Of a stretch of DNA of 64,000 bases, positions 33,174 to 41,595 are shown piece by piece. The stretch's first letter is position 1. Each line of letters starts with the position of its first letter. The notes under the pieces are model-generated. The model worked only from the letters and a program-made list of their open reading frames with translations. It did not search any database and was not told the origin of the DNA. Source of the DNA: Polaromonas sp. JS666 (GTDB lineage: Bacteria; Pseudomonadota; Gammaproteobacteria; Burkholderiales; Burkholderiaceae_C); the NCBI RefSeq assembly GCF_000013865.1, contig NC_007948.1, forward strand, positions 992,001 through 1,056,000. The letters are read 5' to 3'. Both the position numbers and the translations under genes were made by a program.

Positions 33174-34469
33174 TCAGGCTGCTACGAATTCATTCCATTT
33201 CTGGACCATGTAGTTGTTCTCGTCCATCACGGCGTTCCAGCAGGCGATGCCGCCCATGCGGGTTTCGTAGCTGCCGCCGTCGCGCACCGAACCGGTCTTG
33301 GCCAACACGTCGCCATTGGGGCTCTTGATGTCTTGCGAGGCGGGCTTGCCTTCCATCCAGTAGGCCCATTCGTAGGCTTCCATCCTGGCCTTGGCGGTTT
33401 CCAGCACGGCGCTGTAGTAGCCCTGGCGGTTCAGGTAGGCGCCGGCCCAGCCGTCGAGGAACCAGTTGATGAACTCATAGGCGCCGTCGAGCTTCTTGCC
33501 CGACAACGTGGCGGGCAGGCCGAAGCCGGCGGCCCAGGCGCGATAGCCTTCCTTGAGCGGCTGGAAGTTGCAGGCGATGCCCTTGGTGCGCACGGCCGTG
33601 ACGGCGGGCGACCACATCGACTGGATCACCACTTCGCCCGAAGCCATCAGGTTGACCGATTCGTTGAAGTCCTTCCACAGCGCGCGGAACTGGCCGGCCT
33701 TCTTGGCCTCGATCAAGGTGGCGATCGTCAGGTCGATCTCCTTCCTGGTCATGTTGCCCTTGTCCGGGTATTTGTAGATTCCCTTGGCCTCGACCACCAT
33801 GGCGGCGTCCATGATGCCGATGGAAGGAATGTTCAGGATGGCCGCCTTGCCCTTGAACTCGGGGTTCAGCAGCTCGGCCCAGGAACTGATGGGGCGCTTG
33901 ATCAGGTCGGGTCGTATGCCCAGCGTGTCCGCGTTGTAAACCGTGGGAATGAGCGACATGAACTGCGTCGGGCTCTTGGCAAAGACCTTGCTTTTTTCGC
34001 CTTCCAGGTAAATCACTTTCTTGGGCGCGGTGCCCTGGTCGCCCACGGCCTTGCCCGCCACGGTGCCGGTGGTGAACAGCGTGGTGATCTTGTCGGCGTT
34101 CTTGATGCGCTTGGTGTCTATGCCCTTCAGGTTGCCGGTGGGCACGATCTTCTTGAGCGAGAAGTACTCGGTGTCGATCAGGTCAAAGCTGTTGGGCGCG
34201 GTCACGGCGCGCTTGGTCACGTCATCGGTGGTGACGGCCACGTACTGGATGGTGATGCCGGTGTCGGCCTTGAACTTCTCGGCAATGGCCTTGTCCTGGT
34301 TGACCGCGGTGCCGAGGTAGCGCAACACGATTTTTTCCTGGGCATGGACGGCAGGGAAGATGCCCGTGGCCAGAATGCCGGCCGTGCCCTTGAGTAGGGA
34401 ACGGCGCGGCAGGCCGCTGATGGCGGTGTCAGTGGCGGTACCTTTTTGATCAGGAAGAGCGTCGGACAT
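33174..34469 (-). CDS. PotD-type periplasmic receptor with twin-arginine signal
   Basis: 431-aa solute-binding protein of the spermidine/putrescine receptor family. I start at ATG 34469, which has a good AGGAG site; a longer frame starts at 34535. The signal contains PRRSLLKGTAGILATG and ends at VHAQ, so export is probably by the Tat route, unusual for this family though known in relatives. The fold shows VLRYLGTAVNQDK, then MSLIPTVYNADTLGI, and QSMWSPAVTAVRTKG. It serves the adjacent permeases and the ATPase at 34721. Confidence 0.87.
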   Translation of the reverse strand: MSDALPDQKGTATDTAISGLPRRSLLKGTAGILATGIFPAVHAQEKIVLRYLGTAVNQDKAIAEKFKADTGITIQYVAVTTDDVTKRAVTAPNSFDLIDTEYFSLKKIVPTGNLKGIDTKRIKNADKITTLFTTGTVAGKAVGDQGTAPKKVIYLEGEKSKVFAKSPTQFMSLIPTVYNADTLGIRPDLIKRPISSWAELLNPEFKGKAAILNIPSIGIMDAAMVVEAKGIYKYPDKGNMTRKEIDLTIATLIEAKKAGQFRALWKDFNESVNLMASGEVVIQSMWSPAVTAVRTKGIACNFQPLKEGYRAWAAGFGLPATLSGKKLDGAYEFINWFLDGWAGAYLNRQGYYSAVLETAKARMEAYEWAYWMEGKPASQDIKSPNGDVLAKTGSVRDGGSYETRMGGIACWNAVMDENNYMVQKWNEFVAA

Positions 34470-34600
34470 GGTGAAAACTCCTGGTGGCTTGGTGAAATCT
34501 TCTTGCGAAGGGACGGTTGAAAACAGGGAACACAAAAACGGAGGTCAGGAAACTCGGGTGCGCCAGGCAGGGCAGCAACTTGAGGGCTAGGCCCAATACG

Positions 34601-34730
34601 GTTCAGTTAAGGCCTTGCCCCTGGTTTGTCATCCAGGACTTGATCCGGGATCCATGGATTGCGGGTCAGGCCCGCCATGACAAGTCAAGGTTTTGGTCAT
34701 TCCGATTCAGGGTGAATAACTTAACTGAAC
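34601..34730. mobile_element. MITE-like element with 11-bp terminal inverted repeats
   Basis: GTTCAGTTAAG (34601-34611) and its exact complement CTTAACTGAAC (34720-34730) bound 130 bp with no coding capacity. Inside is a second nested palindrome from TTGTCAT (34626) to ATGACAA (34683) containing GATCCGGGATCCATGGATTG, a type of repeat seen in many proteobacteria. The right arm contains the TAA stop of the ATPase gene. I see no clear target duplication. Confidence 0.6.
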
Positions 34731-35797
34731 AGTAGTGGAGTAGTGGGGCTAGGCATGACCTGCAGCCTGTGGGCCGCCTCGGGCGCCCACGACAGCTGAA
34801 CGGTGTCGCCCGGCGCATAGGGCCGGGCCGCAAACGCCGCTTCCGGCACCATCACCGACAGCTCGGCCGTGGTGTGGGCGGCGGGTGACACACCCGGGTT
34901 TTGCAGGCCCAGCAGCACATAAGGGCCCTGGTATTCGACATCGGTGACCACGGCGCGCCGGTTGTGGGGCGCGTCGGGCGCCGCCTGGCCGGCCGGGGTG
35001 ACCTGCATGTGGTCGGTGCGCACACCTATCTTGCCGGCCGGCGTGTCGAGCACGTTGTGCCCGCCCATGAAGCGGGCAACGAATTCACTCGCGGGGCGGT
35101 TGTAGATTTCGTGGGGCGAACCCACCTGCTCGATCAGCCCGTGGTTCATCACCACCATGGTGTCGGCCAGCGCCATGGCCTCTTCCTGCGAATGGGTGAC
35201 GTGAATGAAGGTCAGGCCCAGCTCTTTCTGCCAGCGCCGCAGCTCGGCACGCATCTGGATGCGCAAAAAAGGGTCGAGCGCCGACAGCGGCTCGTCGAGC
35301 AGCAGCACACGCGGCTGCGTGATCAGCGCGCGCGCCAGCGCCACGCGCTGCTGCTGGCCGCCCGAAAGCTCGGCCGGCTTGCGCTCCGCCAGGTGGCCCA
35401 TGGCCACCCGGTCCAGCAGGTCTTTGGCCTGCTGGCGGCGCCCGGCCTTGTCCACGCCTTTCATCTTCAGGCTGAAGGCCACGTTGTCGAGCGCAGACAG
35501 GTGCGGAAACAGCGCAAAGCTCTGGAACATCATGGCCGTGCCCCGGCTGGCGGCGGGCAGGTCGGTGATATTGCGGTTTTCCAGCAGGATGTCGCCGCTG
35601 GTGACGGACTCGTGGCCCGCCATCATGCGCAGCGTGGTGCTTTTGCCGCAGCCCGAAGGCCCCAGCAGGCAGCAGTAGCTGCCACTGGCAACGCGCAGGT
35701 TGATGCCGTCAACCGCAGGCTTGTCCTGCGGCGCATACCGTTTGGTCAGCGCGATGACCTCAATGGCGGCGGGCGGGGGGCTGGCAAGGGCGTTCAT
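34721..35797 (-). CDS. PotA-type ABC ATPase
   Basis: 358-aa ATPase of the polyamine-type importer. Walker A is LGPSGCGKSTT (about residues 44-54), the signature LSGGQQQRVALARAL, Walker B VLLLDEPLSALD and the switch THSQEEAMALAD. A C-terminal TOBE domain (about residues 280-350) follows. The last residues (TTPLLFS) are read into the terminal repeat of the MITE-like element, whose TTA/TAA supplies the stop, so the original 3' end was probably replaced. It begins the operon ATPase-receptor-permease-permease-gntR-racemase. Confidence 0.9.
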   Translation of the reverse strand: MNALASPPPAAIEVIALTKRYAPQDKPAVDGINLRVASGSYCCLLGPSGCGKSTTLRMMAGHESVTSGDILLENRNITDLPAASRGTAMMFQSFALFPHLSALDNVAFSLKMKGVDKAGRRQQAKDLLDRVAMGHLAERKPAELSGGQQQRVALARALITQPRVLLLDEPLSALDPFLRIQMRAELRRWQKELGLTFIHVTHSQEEAMALADTMVVMNHGLIEQVGSPHEIYNRPASEFVARFMGGHNVLDTPAGKIGVRTDHMQVTPAGQAAPDAPHNRRAVVTDVEYQGPYVLLGLQNPGVSPAAHTTAELSVMVPEAAFAARPYAPGDTVQLSWAPEAAHRLQVMPSPTTPLLFS

Positions 35798-36183
35798 GCC
35801 AGCCCTTGATGCAAGGGTTGTGCCAGTTTTGTATGCGATTTAAGTCGAGATTGTGTACAAAATGCCTGATCTTGGTGCTCAGCCGCCCATGGCGCGTGCT
35901 ATTCCGGTGCGTTCCTTGCCCGCTAAAGGCCTGAAATTTCCTGAAGTTGCTATCAATTTAATGGCTTCTTGTCCCCGTTTCGTCTGGGCAGGAGCCTTAA
36001 AACGCTTAAATCTCGTCGCTACTCAGGCCCGTATGCCATCCCCGTCTTACCCTTCCCGCCTTTGGGGGAAGGAGTAAGAGGGGGCAAGAGGAGCAAGAAG
36101 ATCAACAAAGAAGATCAAGAAAGAAGAGGAAGGAGGCTCAGGGGGAACGGATCAAGGCAATGGCGCTATGGCCTGAGCAGCCG
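35798..36183. promoter_or_regulatory. Intergenic region: importer operon promoter and GntR-like operator
   Basis: This 386-bp gap has no gene. The near-palindrome ATTGTGTACAAAAT (35850-35863, 12 of 14 positions symmetrical) lies 53 bp before the ATPase start and resembles GntR/FadR-family operators. A hairpin repeat CCTTCCC..GGGGAAGGAG occupies 36051-36074. The stretch 36080-36160 is purine-rich (GAAGA/AGGA runs). The recJ 3' end follows. Confidence 0.5.
36051..36074. repeat. CTTCCC/GGGGAAGGAG hairpin repeat
   Basis: CCTTCCCGCC followed by TTTGGGGGAAGGAG folds into a hairpin and closely matches the two units inside the tolC-like gene at 56298-56319 and 56392-56414. Confidence 0.7.
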
Positions 36184-37986
36184 CTAAATTTCAGCCGCTT
36201 CCACCAGAAACCGCACCCGTTTCACACCCTGCCACTCATCGGCATCCAGCCTGAAAGCAAGCTTCACACGTGCGGGCAGCGCCGTGGTGTGGCCAAACCA
36301 GATGCCGTCCACCGGCTGGCCCTGGTGTTTCAGTTTCAGGGCCAGGTGTTTTTCACCGACCAGCCGCTGCGACACCACCTCGACTTCCTCGCTGAATGTC
36401 GGGGCGGCAAAGCCCTGTCCCCAGACTTCCCTGTGCAGCGTGTCGACCACGTCGGTGCGGCGGTATTCGGCCGGCAGGGGGCCGTCGGTGTCCAGGCGGC
36501 GCGTCAGCGTGGCGGCATCCAGCCACTCGTGGGCGACTTGTTGCAGCGCTTGTTCGAACTGCTCAAAGCGCTCTTCGGCAATGGTGCAGCCGGCCGCCAT
36601 GGCATGGCCACCAAAGCGCAGCAGCACACCCGGGTGGCGCTTGGCCACCAGGTCCAGCGCGTCGCGCAGATGAAAGCCGGCGATCGAGCGGCCCGAGCCC
36701 TTGAGTTCGTGTTCCTTGCCCGGCGCCTGGCTGGCGGCAAACACAAAGGTTGGCCGGTGCAGTTTGTCCTTGATGCGCGAGGCCACGATGCCGACCACGC
36801 CTTCATGAAACTCGGGGTCAAAAATCGCGATGGCCGGCGGCGGTTCTTCATCTTCATCAATCATCGCGTCGGCCGCCAGCTGGGCCTGCTCGCGCATGCC
36901 CGCTTCAATGTCGCGCCGTTCGCGATTGATGCCGTCCAGCATGCGGGCCAGTTCGTCGGCCCGTGCCGCGTCGTCGGTCAGCAGGCATTCAATGCCCAGC
37001 GTCATGTCGCTCAAGCGGCCGGCCGCATTGATGCGCGGGCCCAGTGCAAAGCCGAAATCGAAGGTGGTGGCCAGCGCTGCATGGCGGCCGGCTGCGGTGA
37101 ACAGGCCGGCCAGGCCGGCCGGCAGCGCGCCCGCGCGAATGCGCTTGAGTCCCTGCGCCACCAGGCGGCGGTTGTTGGCGTCCAGCTTCACCACATCGGC
37201 CACCGTGCCGAGCGCGACCAGCGGCAGCAGCGTGTCCAGCTTCGGTTGAGGAATAGCCCCCACGCTTGCCACTTCGTGTGCTGTGCTGCCCCCCGAGGGG
37301 GCTGTCCCGCCTGGGGGCGGCCCGGCGGCGGGACGGCCGAACACGCCACGCTCGCGCAGCTCGGCGCGCAGCGCCAGCAGCACATAAAACATCACGCCCA
37401 CGCCGGCCATCGATTTGCTTTCAAAGCTGCAATCGGGATGGTTCGGGTTGACGATCACGTCGGCGGCAGGCAGCACCACCTGGCCGTCCTTCAGCGCCGG
37501 CAGGTGGTGGTCCGTCACCAGCACCTGCATGCCCAGGGCCTTGGCGCGTGCCACGCCCTCCAGGCTGGCAATGCCGTTGTCCACGGTGACCAGCACATCC
37601 GCGCCGGTGGCCTTCACGCGCTCGGCAATCGGCGGCGTGAGGCCGTAGCCGTCAATCACCCGGTCGGGCACCAGGTAGCCCACGTTCTGTGCGCCCAGCA
37701 GGCGCAGGCCGCGCAGGGCCACGGCGCAGGCGGTGGCGCCGTCGCAGTCATAGTCGGCCACCACGCAGATTTTTTGCCCGGCGGCCATGGCATCGGCCAG
37801 CAGCCGCGCGGCTTCCCGGGTGCCGCGCAGCGAGGCCGGCGGCAGCAATTTGCCCAGGCCGTCGTCGAGTTCGTCCATCGAGCGGACGCCCCGCGCCGCA
37901 TAAAGCTGCGCCAACAAGGGGTGAACGCCGCCCTGCTGCAGCGCCCAGACGCTGCGCGGTGGCACATCGCGTACCTGTATTTTCAT
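36184..37986 (-). CDS. recJ: Single-strand DNA exonuclease RecJ with in-frame repeat insertion
   Basis: 600-aa 5'-3' single-strand exonuclease acting in recombination and mismatch repair. The DHH metal motifs are ADYDCDGATA (about residues 77-86) and VTDHHLPAL, the LDANNRR motif follows VALGTVADVV, and the DHHA1 motif is RFGGHAMAAGC (about residue 460). I start at ATG 37986, where the conserved protein begins (MKIQVRDVPPR). Residues about 218-243 (AAGPPPGGTAPSGGS... HEVASVGA) are encoded by a dispersed palindromic element. They sit between ALRAELRERGVF and LDTLLPLVALGTV, where other RecJ proteins have a short loop. The enzyme is presumably active. Confidence 0.93.
   Translation of the reverse strand: MKIQVRDVPPRSVWALQQGGVHPLLAQLYAARGVRSMDELDDGLGKLLPPASLRGTREAARLLADAMAAGQKICVVADYDCDGATACAVALRGLRLLGAQNVGYLVPDRVIDGYGLTPPIAERVKATGADVLVTVDNGIASLEGVARAKALGMQVLVTDHHLPALKDGQVVLPAADVIVNPNHPDCSFESKSMAGVGVMFYVLLALRAELRERGVFGRPAAGPPPGGTAPSGGSTAHEVASVGAIPQPKLDTLLPLVALGTVADVVKLDANNRRLVAQGLKRIRAGALPAGLAGLFTAAGRHAALATTFDFGFALGPRINAAGRLSDMTLGIECLLTDDAARADELARMLDGINRERRDIEAGMREQAQLAADAMIDEDEEPPPAIAIFDPEFHEGVVGIVASRIKDKLHRPTFVFAASQAPGKEHELKGSGRSIAGFHLRDALDLVAKRHPGVLLRFGGHAMAAGCTIAEERFEQFEQALQQVAHEWLDAATLTRRLDTDGPLPAEYRRTDVVDTLHREVWGQGFAAPTFSEEVEVVSQRLVGEKHLALKLKHQGQPVDGIWFGHTTALPARVKLAFRLDADEWQGVKRVRFLVEAAEI
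37256..37334 (+). repeat. Dispersed palindromic element inside recJ
   Basis: 79-bp copy: GCCCCCACGCTT, then a stem GCCCCC-CGA-GGGGGC, then a second stem GTCCCGCC/GGCGGGAC around the 15-base loop TGGGGGCGGCCCGGC. It is in frame with recJ on the other strand. It aligns without gaps to the copy at 38424-38502. Confidence 0.88.
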
Positions 37987-38008
37987 GGTGTGATTCTGAT
38001 GGTCATTT

Positions 38009-39097
38009 TTATAGCTGCTTGAGCACTTCCACCGGTAGGGCGGGGGTGAAAAGGCTTGAGATTCTGGCCAGCAGGCCGGGCCGGCTGCTTTCATAGGTGT
38101 GGGCGCTGCGTTCGCCGCACAGGGTCAGGCGCACGGATTCGCCCATGCGCTGGCGCGTCAGCAGGCCGGCGATTTCACCCGCGTCCAGAGCGGCCCAGGC
38201 CTGGGCGTAGGCGGCCCAGTCATCATGAAAAGCCGCCTGGGCCAGGCCCCGCGGCACGCTGACCTGATCATTCACCCCGGGCGCCGGCAAGGACGGCAAT
38301 GCGCCAGTGCCGCTGAGCCAGAAGGAATTGACCGGCAACTGGCGCCGTGCGGCCCTCTCGTCATTCAGGGGGTGCGTGTAAAGCAGCATCTGCATTTCGT
38401 TTTGCAAACGCCGCAGGGTTTTGGCCCCCACGCTTTTCACTTCGTGTAATACGCTGCCCCCCGAGGGGGCTAATTTTCCTTGGGGCGGCCCGGCGGAAAA
38501 TTCCTCGGCCACAACACCCTTTGCACCGGGCAGCCAGGCATCCACATTGCGGCCCAGCACCCGGTCCAGCGAGGCCGTGGGCAGCGTGCGAAACAGCTCG
38601 CCCTCCGCCAGCCAGCGCTCGGGCTCCAGGTAATGCAGCGTGATGCCGTCGGTTTCAAAGTAAGGTTGCATGGCCGCCAGCAAGGCGCGCGATTCGTCCT
38701 CGCGCAGCGCCAGTGCGGCCGGGTCGGTCAGCGTGGCATGTTCGCGGCCCATGGCCCAGTGGCAGGGCGTGATCCAGGCCCAGGCTTTGTTGCCCAGGTC
38801 ATGCAGGTGCTCCGCCGCGTCCCTGGCCGCCCAGGCAATCAGGCCGTCCGGCGTGCCGGCGGCAAGCAGGCCCTGCGCCCGGCCGAGCACGCGTTCGTGC
38901 GGCGGCGACAGCGAATAGGCCTCGCCCATATCCGCGTGCACCTGTTTCATGCCGCGCAGCAGCTCGCCGAGATGGCGCGTGCTGTCGCGTGGCAGCGCCT
39001 GCATGGCGGGCAGCCACGCCTCTGTGCTGCAGGCCGCAAACGGAATCAGCAGGTGAGGGGGTGCGCAAGCTGGCGGGGATGAGGAAGGGGCGGGCAT
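38009..39097 (-). CDS. COG4255 / RpfE-type conserved protein with in-frame repeat
   Basis: 362-aa conserved cytoplasmic protein of the COG4255 group, annotated in xanthomonads as RpfE-type and there, as here, next to recJ. Some members are called phosphoglycerate-mutase-like regulators, but the function is not established. Conserved-looking parts are HLGELLRGMKQVHADMGEAY, AWAWITPCHWAMGREHATL and VNSFWLSGTGALPS. Residues about 199-225 (AGPPQGKLAPSGGS...HEVKSVGA) are encoded by the same dispersed element as in recJ, in the same reading frame of the element. The gene lies 22 bp upstream of recJ and is divergent from lolC. Confidence 0.8.
   Translation of the reverse strand: MPAPSSSPPACAPPHLLIPFAACSTEAWLPAMQALPRDSTRHLGELLRGMKQVHADMGEAYSLSPPHERVLGRAQGLLAAGTPDGLIAWAARDAAEHLHDLGNKAWAWITPCHWAMGREHATLTDPAALALREDESRALLAAMQPYFETDGITLHYLEPERWLAEGELFRTLPTASLDRVLGRNVDAWLPGAKGVVAEEFSAGPPQGKLAPSGGSVLHEVKSVGAKTLRRLQNEMQMLLYTHPLNDERAARRQLPVNSFWLSGTGALPSLPAPGVNDQVSVPRGLAQAAFHDDWAAYAQAWAALDAGEIAGLLTRQRMGESVRLTLCGERSAHTYESSRPGLLARISSLFTPALPVEVLKQL
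38424..38502 (+). repeat. Dispersed palindromic element inside the COG4255 gene
   Basis: 79-bp copy matching 37256-37334 at most positions. The second stem is AATTTTCC/GGAAAATT around TTGGGGCGGCCCGGC. Six of eight positions in each arm differ from the recJ copy, and all remain paired. Confidence 0.88.
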
Positions 39098-39130
39098 GGG
39101 GCTATTGTCCGGGATGCAACAATACCGGTC

Positions 39131-40387
39131 ATGCAAATCCCCTATGAGCTGATTTTGGGCTGGCGCTACACCCGCGCTGGCCGGGCCACACGGCGCAACG
39201 GCTTTATCTCCTTTATTTCGGGCGTGTCCATGCTGGGCATTGCGCTGGGCGTGGCCGCGCTGATCATTGTGCTGAGCGTGATGAACGGCTTCCAGAAGGA
39301 AGTCCGCGACCGCATGCTGGGCGTGATCTCCCACATCGAGGTGTTCGCGCCCAATGGCGCCGCGCTGCCCGACCCGCAGAAAACCCTGGCCGAGATCAAG
39401 GCCAACCCGCAAGTGGTGGGCGCCGCCACCTTCATCGCCGCGCAGGCCCTGCTGGCGCGCGGCGAAGACATGAAGGGCACGCTGGTGCGCGGCATCGATC
39501 CGGCGCTGGAAGGGCAGGTCACCGACCTCGCGGTGCAACTGAAAGACACGGCCTTTCCCAAACTGGTGAGCGGCGGCTTTGGCGTGGTGCTGGGCGGCGA
39601 ACTGGCACGCTCCATGGGTGTGCGTGAGGGCGACACCGTCACGCTGATCGCGCCCAGCGGCCAGGTCACGCCCGCCGGCGTGGTGCCGCGCCTCAAGCAA
39701 ATGACGGTGGTGGGCACCTTCGACTCCGGCCACTTTGAATACGACTCGGCGCTCGTCATGCTGCACCAGGACGACGCCGCCCGGATTTTCCGGCTGGAGG
39801 GCCCGACCGGCATCCGCATCAAGCTGAAAGACCTGCACCAGGCGCGCGAAGTCGCGCTGGAGCTGTCCAGAAGCCTGACCGGCGACCTGCTGATTCGCGA
39901 CTGGACGCGGCAGAACAAAACCTGGTTTGCGGCGGTGCAGCTTGAAAAACGCATGATGTTCATCATCCTGACGCTGATCGTGGCGGTGGCGGCCTTCAAC
40001 CTCGTCAGCACGCTGGTGATGACGGTGACCGACAAGCGCGCCGACATCGCCATCCTGCGCACCCTGGGCGCCAGCCCCCAGAGCATCATGAAGATATTCA
40101 TGGTGCAAGGCGCCCTGGTCGGCGTGATCGGCACCTTCTCGGGCCTGCTGCTCGGCCTGGGCATTGCCTTGAATATTGACGTCATCGTGCCGGCGCTGGA
40201 GCGGCTGCTCAATGCGAGCTTCCTGCCCAAAGACATCTACCTGATCAGCCGCATGCCCAGCGAGCCGCAGTACGCCGACATCATGCCGATTGTCGTCATC
40301 TCACTGGTACTGGCATTTCTGGCCACCATCTACCCCAGCTGGCGCGCCAGCCAGGTGAACCCGGCCGAGGCCCTGCGTTATGAATAA
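39131..40387 (+). CDS. lolC: Lipoprotein-releasing permease LolC/E
   Basis: 418-aa inner-membrane permease of the Lol exporter, which extracts outer-membrane lipoproteins to LolA. The N-terminal amphipathic segment and first helix are typical ([15 protein letters not shown], then [20 protein letters not shown]). A large periplasmic domain follows (about residues 50-270), then three C-terminal helices with [20 protein letters not shown] and the ending PAEALRYE. It overlaps lolD by 8 bp. Only one LolC/E gene is present, so the exporter may be a homodimer. Confidence 0.93.
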   Translation: MQIPYELILGWRYTRAGRATRRNGFISFISGVSMLGIALGVAALIIVLSVMNGFQKEVRDRMLGVISHIEVFAPNGAALPDPQKTLAEIKANPQVVGAATFIAAQALLARGEDMKGTLVRGIDPALEGQVTDLAVQLKDTAFPKLVSGGFGVVLGGELARSMGVREGDTVTLIAPSGQVTPAGVVPRLKQMTVVGTFDSGHFEYDSALVMLHQDDAARIFRLEGPTGIRIKLKDLHQAREVALELSRSLTGDLLIRDWTRQNKTWFAAVQLEKRMMFIILTLIVAVAAFNLVSTLVMTVTDKRADIAILRTLGASPQSIMKIFMVQGALVGVIGTFSGLLLGLGIALNIDVIVPALERLLNASFLPKDIYLISRMPSEPQYADIMPIVVISLVLAFLATIYPSWRASQVNPAEALRYE

Positions 40388-41192
40388 AGACAACATGGAT
40401 TCACTCCGCGAGGCCTCGCTCCCCAAGGCTTCACCCCCCGGCGCTTCACTTCCCGGGGCTTCACTCCCTCTCCCCCTGGGAGAGGGCAGGGGTGAGGGCT
40501 CCCCGCTCCAAAACAAAGTGGTGCTCAAGGCCAGCGGCCTCACCAAACGCTTCCACGAAGGCCCCATCGACCTGACCGTGCTGCACGGCGTAGACCTGCA
40601 GGTGCACGCCGGCGAAACGCTGGCCATCGTCGGCGCATCCGGTTCGGGCAAAAGCACCCTGCTGCATTTGATGGGCGGGCTCGATGCGCCCACCAGCGGG
40701 CAGGTCGAGCTGATGGGCCAAACCCTGTCGGCGCTGTCAGCAGCCGAACAGGGCAACTTGCGCAACCTGCACCTGGGCTTTGTCTACCAGTTCCACCACC
40801 TGCTGCCCGAGTTCAGCGCCCTTGACAACGTCGCCATGCCCTTATGGATCAGGCGTCAAACCCCCGCGCAATCTGCGCAAACAGCTACCAACATGCTGGC
40901 AATCGTGGGCCTGAAAGACCGCATCCATCACCGCCCGTCCGAACTCTCAGGCGGCGAGCGCCAGCGCGTGGCCATTGCACGCGCACTGGTCACGCAGCCC
41001 GCCTGCGTCCTGGCAGACGAGCCGACCGGCAACCTCGACAGGTCTACGGCCGACGGTGTGTTTGAACTGATGCTGCAACTGGCGCGCGATTTCGGCACCG
41101 CGTTTGTGCTGGTCACGCATGATGAAACGCTGGCAACGCGGTGCGGGCGGCGCTTTGGGCTGGTGTCGGGGCGGTTGTCGGAGTGGGGTTGA
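40380..41192 (+). CDS. lolD: Lipoprotein-releasing ATPase LolD with repeat-encoded N-terminus
   Basis: 270-aa ATPase of the Lol exporter. Walker [12 protein letters not shown], signature [15 protein letters not shown] and Walker [13 protein letters not shown] are intact, as is the Lol-type [14 protein letters not shown]. LolD normally has about 230 residues, and the first 44 here are extra. They begin with four pentapeptide-like repeats ([20 protein letters not shown]). [10 protein letters not shown] follows, encoded by a palindromic repeat. Conserved LolD sequence starts at [12 protein letters not shown]. Either the extension is translated, from ATG 40380 or 40395, or an internal start is used. 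Confidence 0.9.
   Translation: MNKDNMDSLREASLPKASPPGASLPGASLPLPLGEGRGEGSPLQNKVVLKASGLTKRFHEGPIDLTVLHGVDLQVHAGETLAIVGASGSGKSTLLHLMGGLDAPTSGQVELMGQTLSALSAAEQGNLRNLHLGFVYQFHHLLPEFSALDNVAMPLWIRRQTPAQSAQTATNMLAIVGLKDRIHHRPSELSGGERQRVAIARALVTQPACVLADEPTGNLDRSTADGVFELMLQLARDFGTAFVLVTHDETLATRCGRRFGLVSGRLSEWG
40466..40498 (+). repeat. Palindromic CCCTCTCCC/GGGAGAGGG repeat within lolD
   Basis: CCCTCTCCCCCTGGGAGAGG followed by AGGGGTGAGGG. The unit matches those at 33069-33156 but is in frame at the 5' end of lolD, giving [12 protein letters not shown]. Just upstream are near-15-bp tandem copies of a GGCTTCACTCCC-like unit. Confidence 0.82.
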
Positions 41193-41239
41193 TGAGTCTT
41201 ACTGAACCAGTAGATAGTCGCGCCTGAGAAACTCGATTT

Positions 41240-41410
41240 TCAAATGGCCCGAAGTATCCTGCGGCCGTCCCAGGAGATTGCGTTGTTCAAGAGCTGCTGC
41301 AGCATGATGCCCAATTGAGCGCAAAGAGGCCGCAGCTTCTTGAGGATCTTGCGCATGTTGTGCCCGGCACCGCACAGCAGCGCATTCATCGCGTCGCCTT
41401 CGATGGGGTT
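41240..41410 (-). pseudogene. IS5-family transposase C-terminal remnant
   Basis: Reading the minus strand from about 41410 gives NPIEGDAMNALLCGAGHNMR, then KILKKLRPLCAQLGIMLQQ, ending at a stop at 41240. This matches the C-terminus of IS5-type transposases (DALHAVLCGAGHNIR, then RLLCA). Only about 57 residues remain, without the catalytic region. It abuts a remnant of a different insertion sequence on the other strand. Confidence 0.72.
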
Positions 41411-41424
41411 GGCTGCGATTGCAG

Positions 41425-41595
41425 CCTGCCAGTGCCTTGAGCCAGTGGTTCAACCGACGCTTTGCGGCAGGGGGGAAACGCATGCGCCGTGTAGGCATCG
41501 TGGCGCTGGCGCGGCGTCTGTCCATCGCCCTTTGGCGCTACCTTGAGCACGGCGAGATTCCGAACGGGGCGGTGCTCAAGCCAACCACAGCTTGA
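41425..41595 (+). pseudogene. IS110/IS1111-family transposase C-terminal remnant
   Basis: The plus strand reads ASALSQWFNRRFAAGGKRMR, then RVGIVALARRLSIALWRYLE, then HGEIPNGAVLK and a stop at 41595. This is the typical C-terminus of IS110/IS1111 transposases (IVALARKLLIALWRY, then P.GAVLK). About 57 residues remain. The sequence downstream (to about 41860) is probably the 3' non-coding part of that element. Confidence 0.75.

Noticed and set aside
33105..34397. 430-codon plus-strand frame opposite the PotD-type receptor
   Set aside because: Shadow of a gene with a clear signal peptide and ribosome-binding site on the minus strand.
36160..38022. 620-codon plus-strand frame opposite recJ
   Set aside because: Antisense shadow of recJ with low-complexity composition and no ribosome-binding site.
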